Source: Agarophyton chilense
Lineage: Eukaryota > Rhodophyta > Florideophyceae > Gracilariales > Gracilariaceae
NCBI GenBank assembly: GCA_030374765.1
Contig: JARGXX010000092.1
Coordinates: 1,612,001-1,676,000, forward strand
Length of the DNA stretch: 64,000 bases
Direction of reading: 5' to 3'
Shown: one piece after another, positions 33,301-43,350 of the stretch
How the letters are laid out: each line of letters starts with the position of its first letter
Numbering within the stretch: the first letter of the stretch is position 1
The notes under the pieces: model-generated
What the model saw: the letters and a program-made list of their open reading frames with translations, nothing else
The model's database searches: none
What the model was told of the DNA's origin: nothing
Program-made: the position numbers and the translations under genes

Positions 33301-34960
33301 TCTGTTCGACAAAGATGGTCGCATTCGAAAATATGAATCTCCCCAAGAAATTATCATGGAATTCTACGGGACCCGGTATGACCTGTACGACAAGAGACGA
33401 ACATTTATTTTGCAAGAACTTAGAAAAGAGCTGCTTCGGCTCGACAACAAGCAAAGATTCATTCTTATGGTTGTCGATGGAAAGCTGAAAGTTTCCAAAC
33501 GGAAGAAAGTTGACATCATCTCAGATCTGAAAAGACTAAAATTCGACCCCATTCCGAAACGAAATGGAAAGAAGACATCTGAAGACGAAGAAGATAATGA
33601 GAATAATGCAAACGAAGAATCCAATGAGCAAACGGAAGATGAAAGTAACTATGATTATCTTCTCTCCATGCCGTTATGGAGCCTCACCTTCGAGAGGGTT
33701 CAGCAGCTCCGCTCTCAGAGAGATAAAAAAGAGGGACAGATTCATGAAATGGAAGCTAAGTCTGTACGAGACCTGTGGGAGGCCGATCTGGAGGTGCTCG
33801 AAGAAGCTCTTGGGAAGGATGAAGAACGAACTAAATTGATGATGGAAGATTTGGAAAGAGTGGCCAGTCGGGCTCGTGCCAAACAGCGCCAAGGAAACAA
33901 AGGGAAGGGAAAACGAGGAAAGGCTGCAATCAAATACTTCGAAGATGATCGCTTCGTTGATGACATGGAAGACATCCCACTTCCCAAAATCCGGGTGGTG
34001 GAACAAAAGAAACCTAGGGCAAGGAAACAAGTGGAGAAGAAGGTGATCTCTTCTCGTGCAAAGAGCTCTAGAGTAAAGCGCAAGAACGTAGAGGTAGAGG
34101 ATATTCTCGATGATGACGATGTATCAGAAATAGATGCACTCGAACCTGAATACTCGGAGTATTCAGACGGAGACATTCTTGAGCGATTGGCGGACGTATC
34201 TCTCACTGAGAGCAAAGAGCAGTTGAAGACAGAGTCTGAAGCAAAGACACATCTTGGAAAGATGATGAAACCCGACATGAATGGTGACGTCAACTCTTCC
34301 GTAGATGGGGCGATCAAAAGCTCCAGGCAATCATCTCGTCGAAATGCTAAGAAGGTATCAATGAATGATTTACTGGAGGACGACGACGAAGACGACGACG
34401 AAGACGACGGCGATGACGATGACGACGACGACGATGACTTCGTTGTCGTGGAAAGCGAGGGTGGTATATACGAGAAAGAAGAATCTCCCAAGCCAATCAC
34501 AGCTAAATTAATTAGCACGTCTGGGCAGAGCGGTGACGAGGATGGAATAGATGTCAGTGAGGATGAACACGATTCCCTCCCGCTTTCACAGCGCCTCGCA
34601 AAAAGATCTTCTGTTAAGAAAGCCATTGTTAGTACAAAGACTAAGTCAGGAAACGGTGGTTCGCGAGCAGTGAAAAAGCCAGTGGAAAAGAAGACAGTCG
34701 CTGCCAAGAGACGTCGGGCCCCGAAACCTACAGGCGTTCAGCCTGTGTCTTTGATCTCACCATCTCCATCGCCGCTCACGAAGAAGACCAAAACCTCAAG
34801 AGCAAGAAGAGCAAAGAAGGAGATTTTCGATCTTGATGGCGACGACGAATTCTCTCCAGAGAAGGATATAGAGGAAGTCAAACCTGTTTCGCGTCCCCGC
34901 CGTCAGCGGGCAGTGCGAAAAATAGTTATCGAGAATTCCGATAGCGATTCAGATTTCTAG
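30368..34960 (+). CDS. TOP2: DNA topoisomerase II (eukaryotic type IIA)
   Basis: ATP-dependent double-strand passage enzyme of the nucleus. 1,530 residues in one uninterrupted frame. The GHKL ATPase has RPDTYIGS, NNGSGIPIEIH and the ATP-lid GGRNGFGAKLANIFS. The TOPRIM part has LILTEGDSAASLAISGL and the metal motif DQDHDGSHIKGL. The cleavage core shows SLADNARSIPNIMDGLKPSQ and the catalytic Tyr782 in AASPRYIFTKL. The C-terminal 400 residues are the usual fast-evolving regulatory tail, alternating acidic and basic blocks. It includes an Asp/Glu run coded by GAC/GAT repeats at about 34,378-34,440. It is convergent with FAN1, only 82 bp between stops. Confidence 0.97.
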   Translation: MALRVSNSSNTLPRERKTVEQTFTKLTQLEHILLRPDTYIGSAERVQQPVWVWDDDSKCMVYKEITYPPGLYKIFDEILVNAADHKQRDPKMNCIKVEIDAENQNISIWNNGSGIPIEIHKKENIYVPELIFGNLLTSSNYDDDEKKVVGGRNGFGAKLANIFSTEFTVETADAERAKRYKQVFRNNMSEKEEPVIRSNGKKESFTKISFSPDLSRFGMTCLDSDIISLLKKRVYDIAGISSSLKVYLNGSRIPIKSFKDYVNLYQTEQSSTSILHERVSDRWEVAITASDGQLSQVSFVNSIWTMKGGTHVTHVADQIVSKVAEHISKKNKGLKVKPFQIKSHLSLFINCLIENPAFDSQTKETLTTKPSKFGSKWQFSEDLAKKVLKSKIIDNITAFAQFKQSKELSKTDGGKKARVLGVKKLEDANKAGGREASKCTLILTEGDSAASLAISGLSVVGRDYYGVFPLRGKLLNVRDAKHKQIMDNQEINNLKKILGLQHNKQYCSETVKSLRYGHVLIMTDQDHDGSHIKGLVINFFDHFWPSLLSIHGFLQEFITPIMKATKLVGRTKHERVFFTVAEYQEWQDSVEGRSNGWVPKYYKGLGTSTNQEAKEYFSNLERHQLSFTHQGAEDRCMIDMAFNKNRVSDRKNWLSSFCPGTFFNHEEDELNFSNFVNKELILFSLADNARSIPNIMDGLKPSQRKVLYGCFQRKNFKREIKVLQLAGFVTEKAVYHHGDSIFPTIVSMAQDFVGSNNVNLLVPAGQFGTRLQGGKDAASPRYIFTKLAPVARALFPKEDDPLLSYLKDEGMQIEPMWYCPVIPVVLVNGSEGIGTGWSSSIPCYNPRDLIRSIRLLLNNEALEDLLPWYRGFNGSIVPVENSKSYDVYGILRRSQDTFRIEELPVRTWTSTYKEFLESQTVGFPNSKDPFVREFQDNSTENKVCFTFTTSPEVLNELSTPAAYKKLKISSSLSTSNMVLFDKDGRIRKYESPQEIIMEFYGTRYDLYDKRRTFILQELRKELLRLDNKQRFILMVVDGKLKVSKRKKVDIISDLKRLKFDPIPKRNGKKTSEDEEDNENNANEESNEQTEDESNYDYLLSMPLWSLTFERVQQLRSQRDKKEGQIHEMEAKSVRDLWEADLEVLEEALGKDEERTKLMMEDLERVASRARAKQRQGNKGKGKRGKAAIKYFEDDRFVDDMEDIPLPKIRVVEQKKPRARKQVEKKVISSRAKSSRVKRKNVEVEDILDDDDVSEIDALEPEYSEYSDGDILERLADVSLTESKEQLKTESEAKTHLGKMMKPDMNGDVNSSVDGAIKSSRQSSRRNAKKVSMNDLLEDDDEDDDEDDGDDDDDDDDDFVVVESEGGIYEKEESPKPITAKLISTSGQSGDEDGIDVSEDEHDSLPLSQRLAKRSSVKKAIVSTKTKSGNGGSRAVKKPVEKKTVAAKRRRAPKPTGVQPVSLISPSPSPLTKKTKTSRARRAKKEIFDLDGDDEFSPEKDIEEVKPVSRPRRQRAVRKIVIENSDSDSDF

Positions 34961-35042
34961 AGGTCCCCATGGTCAATCAAACGGAGTCGGTATTAGAGCT
35001 TATGGTGATTGTGTCGTAAATGTACGTTGTACGTTTGAGTTT

Positions 35043-38000
35043 CTATAGTTGCTCAGTGTTTGTGGCATTCAGAGCATCAAGACAAACAGAATCTAATTTA
35101 GCTTCTTCTAGTTGAAGCGCATTAACGCTTGTTACTCTTTCCACGACCTTGCATACCTCACAAAGCGCACCAGCCTTCTGTATCTCAAGCAACCATGCCT
35201 TTTGGCGCTCTGATAGATTGTCCCGTGCGCTCTTGACTTCGACCAACTTGGTAGTGAACGTTGACAAATCATCTGGGAGTACCTTCCACAAAGTGAGATC
35301 GGGCAATCCGCCACCCCAGTAGTTGTAGTCATGACAAAGAAGCCTGAAGCAGTGAGAGAGGGATGAGCCACCCAAACCGCCTCCTATTGCCGCAAGGTTA
35401 GCAACGGTGTAAGAGTTCCAATCGCAACCAATTGCCCTTGTACCGTTGTACTTTTCATAGCGAGCTTCTATTTCAGAAGAGACTTCAGCAGGTGACATTA
35501 CGCTGATCTCTTGCAGTCGATTTTCAATAACCTCACTTCTTGATTCGTAAAATGCTTCCGTAAAGAGATCCAATGGTTTGTCTTGGAAGGGGGTTTGGAA
35601 CACATCGGGTATCGATGCAAACAGTGCTGACTCCCACATGAGCAGACTAAAGATAAAACGGATGGATCGTCCTTCATCGTGAGCTCCAGACCAACCTTCT
35701 TTAGCTAAGTACCATTCCATGCAATACTCTTCAACTGATATGTTTCCACCATTCTTCCGAAAGCTTGGAAATACGGCCCTGCTATGAAGAGAAAACTTAC
35801 TGGAAGAAGCGGATTGTAGGGAATCGCGACTGCGATCAAACATATTCTGATACCATGGATCGGTGGATAAATTTCTTTCCTTTGTTCTCTGTGCCTCGCT
35901 CTCCTTGACTTGAACGTTTAAAGACTTACCATATATTTTCCGCACCTTAACCATTGCACCTGACTCGTTTAGGACGGTTGCAATATCTTCCGGTAATTCC
36001 GGGGAAATATCTGATTCGGATTTGTGCTCTTCGTTAGTATATGGAAGATCCTCATCTGCTCGTTCCTTGTGGGACTTTCGTTTCATGTTGGATGCCATCA
36101 GTTTTTTGTGGATTGCTGCTCCCCTTTTGGCCAATGCAAGCCTATCCCCGAGATGTAGACGCTGCTTTTTAGGGTCCAGAGAGTTGATAATTATGGCCCA
36201 AGCGTCCTGGGGTCGTCCTAAATGCTTGAATAGATTTATCGTGATCCTGTTTAGACACTTGCCTCTTCTCTTTGGGACAAGTGAAGTAGATAACAAAAGT
36301 TTCAGCAGTTCCACGGCACTCTCATATTCCCTCAGGCATTCGAAGGCATGCACTGAGTGATAGCAAGCTCGAACATAAACCCACTGTGCAGTATATCGTC
36401 GGAAAAATGGATGCCGCAATTGATCTAATATCTGAACTTTCTCTTGTTCCCTGCGGATACCTGAATGCTTGGAATCTTTATGACCAAGCAACGAAGCCCA
36501 ATGGGTTTCAAGTTGAGTGATTTTTTTTCCATCCTCCGAAGGGAAAGAAGTGTTGTTTGTTCTTGGGGGGGCTTCGAAGAACTCACGAACTTCAAGTTCT
36601 ATTATGCTTCCTAAACTGGCTGCTTCAAGATATGATTTCTCTGCCAACTTCTGGTCTAGCTCTTGTTCCAGTGATAAAGCAATCCGGTATGCATCAAAGG
36701 CTCTTTTTGAAGAGAATAGCTTTGATTCAGCCTGATATTGGTAATCAGGAAACTTTACCTTACCGGTGTCAGCCAAAATGACGTTCGGAGAATCATGTCC
36801 TTCTTCGAGAAAGAAGAGGAAATGTACTTTTTCCAGTAAAGTTAACAAGTGATCTGGGATTCTTATAGAGTGGCCAGCTTTCTTCAGAACTGCACGAGCA
36901 AATATTTGTGATGGTGCTAGACCACTAAGCGTTGATTGTTGAGCACTTCCTCTACATTGCCTCCCGCCAAGGTAAGTTAGAAGCATGTTCCTTAACGTAG
37001 GAATTAATTTCTTCTTCGGAAGTCTCTTCAGTTTCTTATAGTTAACCAAGCAGTTACATAACTTTTTGACGTCATCCATGTGAAGAGTGGGGAGGAGATC
37101 TCGCGCAAGCACACATGCCGCAAGCTCAGATCCTTTGACCACATACTCACTGGACAGGACAATTCTCTTCGTGCAAAGTTCTTCGACGGCTCCAGATACA
37201 TTAAACTCATGGCGGTAAGAATCTTCCAAACTTGCAACTCTATACCACCGCGGCTGTTTTCGTCTATATACTCTGACGAAAAGTGCTTTAGCATCGGGAG
37301 AAATACCATTTTTTATTAGAGTGATGAACCGGTAATCATCTCCACTGAGCACATGCTTATATCTGGTCAGAACCTCATGCACAACATAATCAAATGCTCG
37401 GATATAGTATTTCTTCCCGGACTTGACCTCAGTGCTTTCGTGGGCCATTTCCTGCCCTTCAATGTCCGGCCGCTCTCTTTCTTGCGAGGAACCAGCTTTT
37501 GATGGTGGAAACCTCGAAAATGAGAAGTAAGAGCTGTTTCTTGAGTTGGTGGGGGGGGCTCCGGTATCCTCAATAAGTCTGCTTGACTTGTGTTTGCTAC
37601 CGGCCCCATTCCCGGCACCGCGAACAGAATTGCCGACGTCAAGCTGAGGTTCTGTTTTGTTGCTACATTCTATTATCGGTTCATGAGGTTTATTCACCAG
37701 TCTCCGTCCTGGCTTCCTCGCGGAAAAGCACGCTTTATCTTCATCGGAGGAAAATATTGGAGGTGAAGGAACTTCGCCAATCTCCTGAGCGTTTAAGAGA
37801 ACGACGTCGTTAAACCGTTGTTTCGGAACTTGTGAAGATATCAGTCGAGAAGAGTCTGACGGGCTTCTAGTCAAGTTGGTGGTAGGAATATGGCTTGCAT
37901 TTAGATGTTCCTGTGAAGCTTGGCAGGTCGACTTTGGATTAGATGCTAGTGAATGAGTGTCTTTCGTTGAATAATCGTCATCCCTGACAAGGGACTTGGA

Positions 38001-38366
38001 TGAAGCAGGGCGAGGAGTGGATTGGACGGAATGGCCGAGTAAGTACTCATCAGGCAGTAAGAACGGAATTGGTTGAGGAAGTAAGAGGATATTCTCCGGA
38101 TTTTTGCGATGCGAGGAAACGCTCGAACGCACAGGCGAGTGGTGCGTGAAGGCACTTGAAAGTCGACGTTGGTTCTCATGGTTCACTATTTCAGACCGTG
38201 ACCTTTTGGTTGGTTTTTGTTCCAAAGAAACATTGTATGCATCACGTTTTTCAATATCATTTCTAGGTCTCTTTGCTGGACTTGTCGGGATGGGAACAAT
38301 ATCATTGTGTTTGGCATCATCAGAAAAGGCCAGTTGGCTTGAAGGTAAGAATTCTTCTTCTTCCAT
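35043..38366 (-). CDS. FAN1: FAN1-type DNA-repair nuclease (VRR-NUC domain)
   Basis: Structure-specific nuclease that unhooks interstrand crosslinks and trims 5' flaps. 1,107 residues in one frame. The N-terminal 300 residues are disordered and Ser/Pro-rich; I see no clear UBZ zinc finger there. The middle has the helical SAP/TPR-like regions (RHEFNVSGAVEELCTKR; LCNCLVNYKKLKRLPKKKL). The C-terminal VRR-NUC domain has IGCDWNSY, GGLPDLTLWK and KLVEVKSARDNLSERQ, giving the Asp, Glu-x-Lys catalytic set, and ends with an EVCKVVE strand as in animal and plant FAN1. No intron is needed. Shares a divergent region with the adenylate kinase gene. Confidence 0.92.
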   Translation of the reverse strand: MEEEEFLPSSQLAFSDDAKHNDIVPIPTSPAKRPRNDIEKRDAYNVSLEQKPTKRSRSEIVNHENQRRLSSAFTHHSPVRSSVSSHRKNPENILLLPQPIPFLLPDEYLLGHSVQSTPRPASSKSLVRDDDYSTKDTHSLASNPKSTCQASQEHLNASHIPTTNLTRSPSDSSRLISSQVPKQRFNDVVLLNAQEIGEVPSPPIFSSDEDKACFSARKPGRRLVNKPHEPIIECSNKTEPQLDVGNSVRGAGNGAGSKHKSSRLIEDTGAPPTNSRNSSYFSFSRFPPSKAGSSQERERPDIEGQEMAHESTEVKSGKKYYIRAFDYVVHEVLTRYKHVLSGDDYRFITLIKNGISPDAKALFVRVYRRKQPRWYRVASLEDSYRHEFNVSGAVEELCTKRIVLSSEYVVKGSELAACVLARDLLPTLHMDDVKKLCNCLVNYKKLKRLPKKKLIPTLRNMLLTYLGGRQCRGSAQQSTLSGLAPSQIFARAVLKKAGHSIRIPDHLLTLLEKVHFLFFLEEGHDSPNVILADTGKVKFPDYQYQAESKLFSSKRAFDAYRIALSLEQELDQKLAEKSYLEAASLGSIIELEVREFFEAPPRTNNTSFPSEDGKKITQLETHWASLLGHKDSKHSGIRREQEKVQILDQLRHPFFRRYTAQWVYVRACYHSVHAFECLREYESAVELLKLLLSTSLVPKRRGKCLNRITINLFKHLGRPQDAWAIIINSLDPKKQRLHLGDRLALAKRGAAIHKKLMASNMKRKSHKERADEDLPYTNEEHKSESDISPELPEDIATVLNESGAMVKVRKIYGKSLNVQVKESEAQRTKERNLSTDPWYQNMFDRSRDSLQSASSSKFSLHSRAVFPSFRKNGGNISVEEYCMEWYLAKEGWSGAHDEGRSIRFIFSLLMWESALFASIPDVFQTPFQDKPLDLFTEAFYESRSEVIENRLQEISVMSPAEVSSEIEARYEKYNGTRAIGCDWNSYTVANLAAIGGGLGGSSLSHCFRLLCHDYNYWGGGLPDLTLWKVLPDDLSTFTTKLVEVKSARDNLSERQKAWLLEIQKAGALCEVCKVVERVTSVNALQLEEAKLDSVCLDALNATNTEQL

Positions 38367-39209
38367 AGTCTGGCGTTCAGACAGAAAAGCAGAGTCTCAG
38401 TCGTTCAAAGACGGCCGAAGGGCTTGGCCTGCCAGCGGTTTCGGGACGTAGCACTGACGGATAAACTTGTCAAATGTAACCATCCACGTTGTGGGATATT
38501 TTACATCGATACGTTTCACTCGAAATCTCCACAGGCTCGAACATGGAGCAAGCCTCACAAAAGTTATCTTTCCAAGCGTTGCGAACGCCACTTTTCACAA
38601 CTTCACAACAAGTGAACCGGCTCCTCGGACTCGGGGTGTATGTAGGAGGTTCGCTCGTGTTGAGGCAACCCTTCATGATCAGGCATTGAACCTGAAAGCT
38701 TACCTTCACAGTCAGGTGCTTACGAAATCATGTGAATTGGGGGCGTCGGAAGCGGCGAAACCTTCGAACAAACGTGACGGGGCTTTGCTTGCGCTGAAAG
38801 CGTGACATCTGCTGTCGTGCGTAAGAACGCCTTACGCGCGACAGCGTACAGTACAGCATGTATGTGCAGTAAGGGCGCACCTCTTCCAGCTGACGTAAGG
38901 GGATGGCGAGTCAGACAAGTTGAGCTCACTCCTTGCAAGCAGCCTAGCTAGCTAGCGTGTAGCCAGTGTTAGTAGAGAGAGAGGTGTTCCCGTCGCATCC
39001 GCCATACCAGCAAGACTTGATATCCCTCCGCGCGCGGTAGGGCGTGCGCCGTACAGTCATCTCGGAGCCCCAACGCGCTGAGCAAAATACACAGACCGGG
39101 TTCAACAACAGCTTGTCGTTCCCCCGGCCAATCCCACAAGCACATCGCCCACAAAATATTCTTGGATTGTCAGGCCCTCGTGGCAATCAATTCTTTCAAA
39201 TCATCCCCG
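38367..39209. other. Divergent intergenic region of FAN1 and adenylate kinase
   Basis: Short overlapping frames on both strands (38,397-38,805) have no family resemblance. A GCTAGCTAGC patch lies near 38,945-38,955 and a GA-rich run near 38,973-38,985. Both promoters are expected here. Confidence 0.35.
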
Positions 39210-40775
39210 ATGGCCTTCGTTGCACCTTTCGTTCAACCCAGCTGTTCAAGTCGCTCCCGGCCCACAGTTGTCTGCAGCTTGAGGTCGACAAATTTCGTTC
39301 CCCGACCAAATCTTCGTGCTCAGGCCTGGTCTCACGCGCTTCGTCCCCGAACAACCCCGCCTCTAGTTGTCAAATCCCCGCTGCTCACATCCATGACCGT
39401 CACCGCAACCCCAAAGATCCTCATTTCAGGTGCCCCGGCTTCTGGAAAAGGTACCCAATGTGAATTCATTGTGAACAAGTATGGAGTTGTTCATATTTCC
39501 ACTGGCGACATGTTGCGAGCAGCAGTTCGCAATTCCACCCCGTTGGGGCTAAAGGCCAAATCTTACATGGATTCCGGTAAGCTTGTTCCAGATGATCTCG
39601 TCATATCCATGCTAAAGGAGCGAATAACCCAACCGGACTGCGTACAGAAGGGGTGGTTGTTGGACGGGTTTCCTCGAACAGCTGTGCAAGCTCAAGCTCT
39701 TGGCGACGCTGGTATTCTCCCTTCGGCTGTTGTCGTGCTCGAAGTCGAGGACGACGTACTCATTGAACGCGTCGTCGGACGTCGTTCGGACCCTGAAACT
39801 GGCAAGATCTACCACATGACTTTCAGTCCGCCGACCGACCCACAAGTAGCAGCTCGTCTTGTTCAGCGTTCAGACGATACTGAAGAAAAGGCAAGAGTGC
39901 GCCTTGAGACATATTACACTCATGCGCAGTCCATCAACGACCACTACGGTGCAGTTCTGAAGAAAGTTGATGGTAATCGCAGCAAGAATGCGGTGTTTGA
40001 CGATCTAAGTGCAATCATCGACACTTCTGTTGCTTCTGCAAACAAGGATATCGAATCTGGCGACGCTCCGGGATACGGTAGCACCCCTACAGATTCTTCA
40101 CGATACATGCCAGTTGCTGAGTTTGTCAGGCGCGCTGAACAAGCCTATGAACGGGGAGTACTCCGGGATGAGGACGTAAATTGGAGTGGTCAGGCCACAA
40201 TGGACGCTCCTGACTCCACCGGAACGTCGAGCTATGCAGATTTAGGTCGTCGTCTCGACCTCGTGATTGGCGATACTGTTGCACTGTTAGCGTTTGCCTA
40301 CATAGGGCGTTTCTCCCATGGTAGCAAATCTATCGATTTTGGCGTTCTTAAGACTGCCGCTCCTTTCCTATCCGCATGGTTCGTCACGTCGCCTCTTCTG
40401 GGCGTTTACACCCGGGCGGCTACTGCTAATCTTTCTGAGGCGCTCAAATATTTTGTTAGAGCTTGGGCAATTGCAATGCCGATGGGCATTGGTCTTCGCG
40501 GTACGTGGGCGACAGAAAACACTTTTGACATCTTTTTTGCCCGGATTCTAACCATTTATGTAATTACTGATTAACTGTGTTGCCCAACAGGTGTAGTTAC
40601 GGATCACGTTCCCCCTGTTGCTTTTGCAGCTATATCTCTAGTTGCAACATTGATTTTGATGGGGTCGTGGAGAGCTTTGTTCGTTGTTGTCCGTGGTGAA
40701 GAAACTGAAAATGCTAGAAGAGCAGGCCTCGTTGACACGTTTAGAATGGTTTCGACACTTTTGAGACGGTGGTAA
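39210..40775 (+). CDS. Plastid-type adenylate kinase fused to a DUF3054 membrane domain
   Basis: Interconverts ATP + AMP and 2 ADP. Spliced as join(39210..40500, 40591..40775), 491 residues; the 90-bp intron (donor GTACGT, acceptor CCAACAG) joins GLRG to VVTDHVPP. The first 65 residues from MAFVAPFVQPS are Ser/Arg/Pro-rich like a plastid transit peptide. The kinase shows the P-loop GAPASGKGTQ (from residue 74), STGDMLRA, LLDGFPRT and a long-type lid (GRRSDPETGKIYHMTF...VQRSDD). After a linker comes a membrane part: LVIGDTVALLAFAYIGRFSHG opens a typical DUF3054, and exon 2 supplies AFAAISLVATLILMGSWRAL. A fused kinase would be held at a membrane, perhaps envelope or thylakoid. The frame is open from 39,162; the Met at 39,210 gives the better leader. 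Confidence 0.88.
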
Positions 40776-40827
40776 ACTTTTACGGATGTCCCCAAGCACC
40801 ATAAGAGACCATATCGGGACGCTGTCC

Positions 40828-42750
40828 TCATATGCCACTTCCCTGAGCTTGAGGTAGCGAGCACGATTCCTTGACAGTGTTAATCACCCGTCTTGCTATG
40901 TCGTCTATTGCGATCTCAATTCGCTGCTTAAGCGCACATGTGCGTGAGTGATAGTTGTTCACCGGTTTATCTGCACCGATAATGTCAAAGTCCGAGGAGC
41001 CCGAGAGAGCGTACTGTCTTACAGCTGCGTCCCAAGCGTTCATTAACGGCTCGAACCATTCTGGTTTCCCAGTAAGATCAAGTTGTCCCCTCTTACGAAG
41101 GCTAAAGATTTCTCCATCGATACATCTCTTAAAGTCATCATCATGTGGCTTACTTTTAAAGCTCTCATAATGAATTCCAAGAATTCTCGCGAGGTTCTTG
41201 TGCACAACTGGTTGGAGAGCGAACGGCATCAGCTCTACAGCTGTGGATTGGGATCGCAAGAATCCGATACTGCTCATGTCGTCCCCGCTCCCAGCCACAT
41301 ACAGGTCTAATGTTTGCATCTCCTTGATATGAGTGTCCAAATCAACCTCCGGTCCGATATCAACAGTCTTCACCTCCATGGAGGCTTCGGGCATGGCGTA
41401 CTTGCCAAGCTCCTCAATCTTGTCCTTGAGATCAGATGCTCCTTCTATTCCATGAGAAGCGGGGTCTTTTCCATTTGCAATTCCGATGGTCACCGAGCAA
41501 GCTCCTGAACCCTTCGGCTTGGGAGTTTTCTCGATACCGTTCTTCAGGGAGAAGAGATTACCCCGCTTCAGACTGCTGTCCGGCAAGTGCCGGAACATGC
41601 CTGGAGTAACCATAATTGTTCTGAATCGAGTTGCAAAGATGTTCTCGCTTTGCCCTTCGTGTTCCTTTCTGAGAAGCGAAGAGGTATTCAAATGAAGAAC
41701 TCCGTTACCATGGCCATGGGCGACGCCGAACATATCAACGTACTTTCGAGACCATGAACCGGAAGGGGCACTTTCTATGCGATGAGGAACAAATATGGCT
41801 GGTTTCATGCCAGCTTTGGACGGTCGAAGCTGCTCGCACTTCGATTCAGATGCAGTCGTGTGGCAATGGTGTTCAGTGATCCCTGGAACGATGGCCGCTT
41901 TTCCTCCGAAAACGTCAAAGAGATAACTAGGCTTGAGAATGTGCTCTGTGAGGAATACTGCAGGGGCATGAGTAGGTTCCTGGAAGCGCTCTGGGTGGAT
42001 AGTGAGAGCAAAATCGGCGTCAATCATATCCACCTTTTCTAAACCTTCTGGTCCAGTGATTGGGTAGAAACCATACTTTCCGAGCCCGCATCGATCTAGG
42101 AGCTTTTCGTAGTTGGACATCCATGCCGGCACCAACAGAGTGCCATTGCTCAGTAAGTATGGTTTGCTTATGCGGCACATTGGGCGGTTGCCTTCCATGT
42201 AGTCACTTCGAGTGTACCACTCTATACTTTCCAAGGGCTCCTCCATGGGCACCGACTCTTCGGGCGCGTCATGTCGAACAGCGTCAGGTGATAGCTGTGT
42301 AGGTTTTTGTTCATGTTCTGCATCGCTTTGAACATGAGCATCTTCCGCAGGGGGCTTTTCTGTTTCAGCATTTTCAACGGTGTGTTCTTCAACCTTACTT
42401 TCAGTGTCCTTGGCGTCATCAGACTCGTTGTTATCGGGTTCGGGTTTACTCTCAGGGTCGTGGTTTTGCATATCTACGTCTCGGACGACTTGATTCGTGT
42501 CAAGGGGCGTGGCAGCGAGTTGTCGAGAACGACGCGCCCGTCGAAACATGGAGGATGCGGAAAAAAAAAGTAGAGCCATGGCAGCAATGGCTAGTACGCG
42601 AACGACATTGGAAGAGTAGCTGGGCTTGCGAGAGGCGATGTGTGATGTGGGAAGAATTGGTTGCTTTCGAGAATCCTTGACAGAAAAACGACGACCAGTC
42701 TTTTCCGAGGATCTTCGGCGCTTGCTGGTGGGCTGCCGAATTGAAGCCAT
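40828..42750 (-). CDS. GT61-like Golgi glycosyltransferase, paralogue B
   Basis: 640 residues. A basic cytosolic end is followed by one membrane segment at about 48-66 (VVRVLAIAAMALLFFSASSM), then a long acidic, disordered stem (about 80-170) and a lumenal catalytic region. Blocks shared with the protein at 5,977-7,515 include NGTLLVPAWM versus GSMLLPSWM, the spacing of the following Cys-Gly, FRTIMVTPGMFRHL, YVAGSGDDMSSIGFL followed by VELMPFAL, a late Cys (FKRCIDG versus FKACVEH) and a C-terminal IDDIARRVINTV helix. The HGA-like motif of GT61 is replaced by GSGDD, so activity is less certain than for paralogue A. The acidic stem is absent from A. Convergent with adenylate kinase, 52 bp apart. 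Confidence 0.68.
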   Translation of the reverse strand: MASIRQPTSKRRRSSEKTGRRFSVKDSRKQPILPTSHIASRKPSYSSNVVRVLAIAAMALLFFSASSMFRRARRSRQLAATPLDTNQVVRDVDMQNHDPESKPEPDNNESDDAKDTESKVEEHTVENAETEKPPAEDAHVQSDAEHEQKPTQLSPDAVRHDAPEESVPMEEPLESIEWYTRSDYMEGNRPMCRISKPYLLSNGTLLVPAWMSNYEKLLDRCGLGKYGFYPITGPEGLEKVDMIDADFALTIHPERFQEPTHAPAVFLTEHILKPSYLFDVFGGKAAIVPGITEHHCHTTASESKCEQLRPSKAGMKPAIFVPHRIESAPSGSWSRKYVDMFGVAHGHGNGVLHLNTSSLLRKEHEGQSENIFATRFRTIMVTPGMFRHLPDSSLKRGNLFSLKNGIEKTPKPKGSGACSVTIGIANGKDPASHGIEGASDLKDKIEELGKYAMPEASMEVKTVDIGPEVDLDTHIKEMQTLDLYVAGSGDDMSSIGFLRSQSTAVELMPFALQPVVHKNLARILGIHYESFKSKPHDDDFKRCIDGEIFSLRKRGQLDLTGKPEWFEPLMNAWDAAVRQYALSGSSDFDIIGADKPVNNYHSRTCALKQRIEIAIDDIARRVINTVKESCSLPQAQGSGI

Positions 42751-43350
42751 CGTTCAAGTGACGAAGCGTGAACGGGGATTGGAAAACGGTGCTTGGCTGG
42801 ATGAATGAGGCAACACGGCTTGTGGCAGCGCGATATGGAGAGGCTGCAGAAACAGTATAGAAGGTTTCACTGAATGATGTAAGAGGGTGTTGGTACGTAG
42901 AGGTTGGGCAGTTTTATACTGGTTGATAAAAGAGCAGGCGTTTAAGGGCACGAATGCATTGCACGCCTCTCCCGCAGAAATAAACGTTTGTCTAGGCGAG
43001 TATACACACACACACACACGCATATATATATACATACCAGATGGGTTGCATTGCATTGCGAAACAAAAGAAAAAAACACACATGGGGCGGGGTTATGGGG
43101 GTTCGACGTGACGGTGTCAGCTGCAGATGGTGGGCACTGACTTGGACATTTAGGTTGGTTAAAAATGCACAGCACAGACATGACGAAAGTGTATGCTCCG
43201 TATGACGGCAAACGTGGGGTGGTGTAGAAAGGGAAAGCACGCAAGTGCATTTGATGAAACAAGAAAAATAAGGAGAGAAAGACTCTCTCTCCAAAAAGAA
43301 GAACACGGCATCACGCAGCGTTTGAAACGCTTGTCACGTGCGAGGAGAGC
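42751..43350. other. Intergenic region with a dinucleotide microsatellite
   Basis: Should contain the promoter of glycosyltransferase B and the FKBP 3' end. Short frames only. The microsatellite at 43,004-43,034 is listed separately. Confidence 0.4.
43004..43034. repeat. Compound (AC)n-(AT)n microsatellite
   Basis: About eight AC units are followed, after CGC, by five to six AT units. Confidence 0.9.

Noticed and set aside
33742-34707. 321-codon minus-strand frame opposite the topoisomerase II tail
   Set aside because: Its Ser-rich composition is the mirror of the acidic/basic coding repeats of the host gene; a shadow frame.
38670-38705. tRNA-like T-arm on the minus strand (TCAGG TTCAATG CCTGA)
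   Set aside because: The five-pair T-arm is perfect, but no matching acceptor stem, A box or anticodon arm could be found.
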